Part shown: in pieces, positions 62,601-64,000 of the stretch | Numbering within the stretch: position 1 is the first letter of the stretch | Layout: every line of letters starts with the position of its first letter | Assembly (NCBI RefSeq): GCF_901933205.1 | Contig: NW_022148754.1 | Coordinates: forward strand, 1 to 64,000 | DNA: 64,000 bases | Reading direction: 5' to 3' | From: Camarhynchus parvulus | Lineage: Eukaryota; Chordata; Aves; Passeriformes; Thraupidae | Translations under genes and position numbers: made by a program | The notes under the pieces: model-generated | Seen by the model: only the letters and a program-made list of their open reading frames with translations | What the model was told of the DNA's origin: nothing | The model's database searches: none

Positions 62601-64000
62601 GAAAGGCCCGTTGTTTTATGTTTGGGGGCTACAGGCCCGGAGTGGCCGGCTGGCTCCTGAAAATCCGCGTACGCAGGATGCCTCCCAGACCCAAGCTGGC
62701 ACCAGTGCCAACTCGGGCTGGTTTGATAGTGCCAACGGAGTCCCACAATCTGCCATCAAGGACCGGGGCTGGTGAGTTTTTGTTTCAGAGGGAAAGGCCC
62801 GTTGTTTATGTTTGGGGGCCATAGGCCCGGGTGGCCGGCTGGCTCCTGAAAATCCGCGATGCGCAGGATGCCTCCCAGACCCAAGCTGGCACCAGTGCCA
62901 ACTCGGGCTGGTTTGATAGTGCCAGCGGAGTCCCACAATCTGCCATCAAGGACCGGGGCTGGTGAGTTTTTGTTTCAGAGGGAAAGGCCCGTTGTTTATG
63001 TTTGGGGGCCATAGGCCCGGGTGGCCGGCTGGCTCCTGAAAATCCGCGTTACGCAGGATGCCTCCCAGACCCAAGCTGGCACCAGTGCCAACTTCGGGCT
63101 GGTTTGATAGTGCCAACGGAGTCCCACAATCTGCCATCAAGGACCGGGGCTGGTGAGTTTTGTTTCAGAGGGAAAAGGCCCGTTGTTTTATGTTTGGGGG
63201 CCATAGGCCCGGAGTGGCCGGCTGGCTCCTGAAAATCCGCGATGACGCAGGATGCCTCCCAGACCCAAGCTGGCACCAGTGCCAACTCGGGCTGGTTTGA
63301 TAGTGCCAACGGAGTCCCACAATCTGCCATCAAGGACCGGGGCTGGTGAGTTTTGTTTCAGAGGGAAAGGCCCGTTGTTTATGTTTGGGGGCCATAGGCC
63401 CGGAGTGGCGGCTGGCTCCTGAAAATCGCGATACGCAGGATGCCTCCCAGACCCAAGCTGGCACCAGTGCCAGCTCGGGCTGGTTTGATAGTGCCAGCGG
63501 AGTCCCACAATCTGCCATCAAGGACCGGGGCTGGTGATTTTTGTTTCAGAGGGAAAGGCCCGTTGTTTTATGTTTGGGGGCCATAGGCCCGGAGTGGCGG
63601 CTGGCTCCTGAAAATCCGCGATACGCAGGATGCCTCCCAGACCCAAGCTGGCACCAGTGCCAGCTCGGGCTGGTTTGATAGTGCCAACGGAGTCCCACAA
63701 TCTGCCATCAAGGACCGGGGCTGGTGAGTTTTTGTTTCAGAGGGAAAGGCCCGTTGTTTTATGTTTGGGGGCCATTGGCCGGAGTGGCCGGCTGGCTCCT
63801 GAAAATCCGCGATACGCGGATGCCTCCCAGACCCAAGCTGGCACCAGTGCCAGCTTCGGGCTGGTTTGATAGTGCCAACGGAGTCCCACAATCTGCCATA
63901 AGGACCGGGGCTGGTGAGTTTTTGTTTCAGAGGGAAAGGCCCGTTGTTTATGTTTGGGGGCCATAGGCCGGGGTGGCCGGCTGGCTCCTGAAAATCCAGC
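53641..64000 (+). repeat. Satellite region 9: variable subfamily mix to window end
   Basis: About 54 full monomers plus a partial one from 63,914. T5 runs (GTGAGTTTTTG) become the rule again, T4 runs (GTTGTTTTATG) return and dominate from about 57.8 kb, and hot-spot shortening to GGCCGGGTGG is common. The complete CAGCTTCGGG form reappears at about 54,338 and recurs to 63,852 among canonical AACTCGGG units. One unit has CTCCGGAAAATC near 61,506 where CTCCTGAAAATC is otherwise invariant. The region resembles region 5, so the older-looking island and the homogeneous tract sit between two similar blocks. Confidence 0.7.

Larger units (their letters stand above)
1..64000 (+). repeat. Satellite array, ~190-bp monomer, ~337 copies
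   Basis: The entire window is built from one monomer of about 190 bp repeated head to tail in a single orientation. Landmarks recur every 185-195 bases from the first to the last base: GTGAGTTTTG, TTTCAGAGGG, TGTTTATGTTTG, GGCTCCTGAAAAT, ATGCCTCCCAGACC and CCACAATCTGCC. The window opens inside a monomer (its next unit begins near base 7) and ends inside one that begins at 63,914, so the array continues on both sides. No insertion, gene, low-complexity spacer or inverted segment interrupts it. The strand is only the orientation used here. Long uniform arrays of this kind form centromeric or other constitutive heterochromatin in eukaryotes; which one applies here is inference. The copy number is window length divided by unit length. 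Confidence 0.98.

Noticed and set aside
1..64000. CRISPR array or other prokaryotic repeat system.
   Set aside because: There are no unique spacers between short repeats; the whole 190-bp unit repeats. No cas-like genes are present.
1..64000. rRNA, tRNA, small RNA genes or telomeric TTAGGG repeats.
   Set aside because: No run of telomere repeats, no tRNA-like arms with conserved box sequences and no rRNA-like segments. Everything is accounted for by the monomer.

Overview
The whole 64 kb window is one uninterrupted head-to-tail satellite DNA array. Its monomer is about 190 bp, about 59% GC and always in the same orientation, with roughly 337 copies. I see no protein gene, RNA gene, transposable element, unrelated spacer or inversion. 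The best reference monomer is 51,171-51,360, which is repeated base for base at 51,361-51,550. Below, 'monomer position 1' means its first base, the G of GTGAGTTTTG.

This is eukaryotic constitutive heterochromatin, most likely centromeric or pericentromeric. The species cannot be read from the sequence. Tandem repeats of 190-191 bp are known from birds (an abundant 190-bp repeat of parrots, a 191-bp centromeric repeat of zebra finch), so a bird is one hypothesis. I could not compare sequences, and this remains a guess from unit length.

Layout: (1) 1-3,422, canonical monomers with many one-base indels. (2) 3,423-12,726, an older region with many private monomer types and a clear six-monomer higher-order structure, ending at a scrambled monomer (12,727-12,918). 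(3) 12,919-17,284, a transitional region. (4) 17,285-34,085, a derived subfamily with a completed 22-bp dyad, longer T runs and a local five-monomer duplication at 24.0-25.9 kb. (5) 34,086-44,334, mixed types, ending at another odd monomer (44,335-44,523). (6) 44,524-47,367, fairly canonical. (7) 47,368-50,217, an island exactly 15 x 190 bp long that carries rare monomer types of region 2. (8) 50,218-53,640, a very homogeneous, apparently recently amplified tract. (9) 53,641-64,000, a return to the variable subfamily mix.

The most interesting signal is that each monomer holds three imperfect inverted repeats. At all three, the array contains variants in which small changes turn the imperfect palindrome into a perfect one. 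This is the expected outcome of hairpin-templated (quasipalindrome-correcting) mutation, or of selection for dyad symmetry in a satellite lacking a CENP-B box. A systematic sequencing artefact at GC hairpins is the main alternative. Each monomer also carries a 5' splice-site consensus followed directly by a 3' splice-site consensus.
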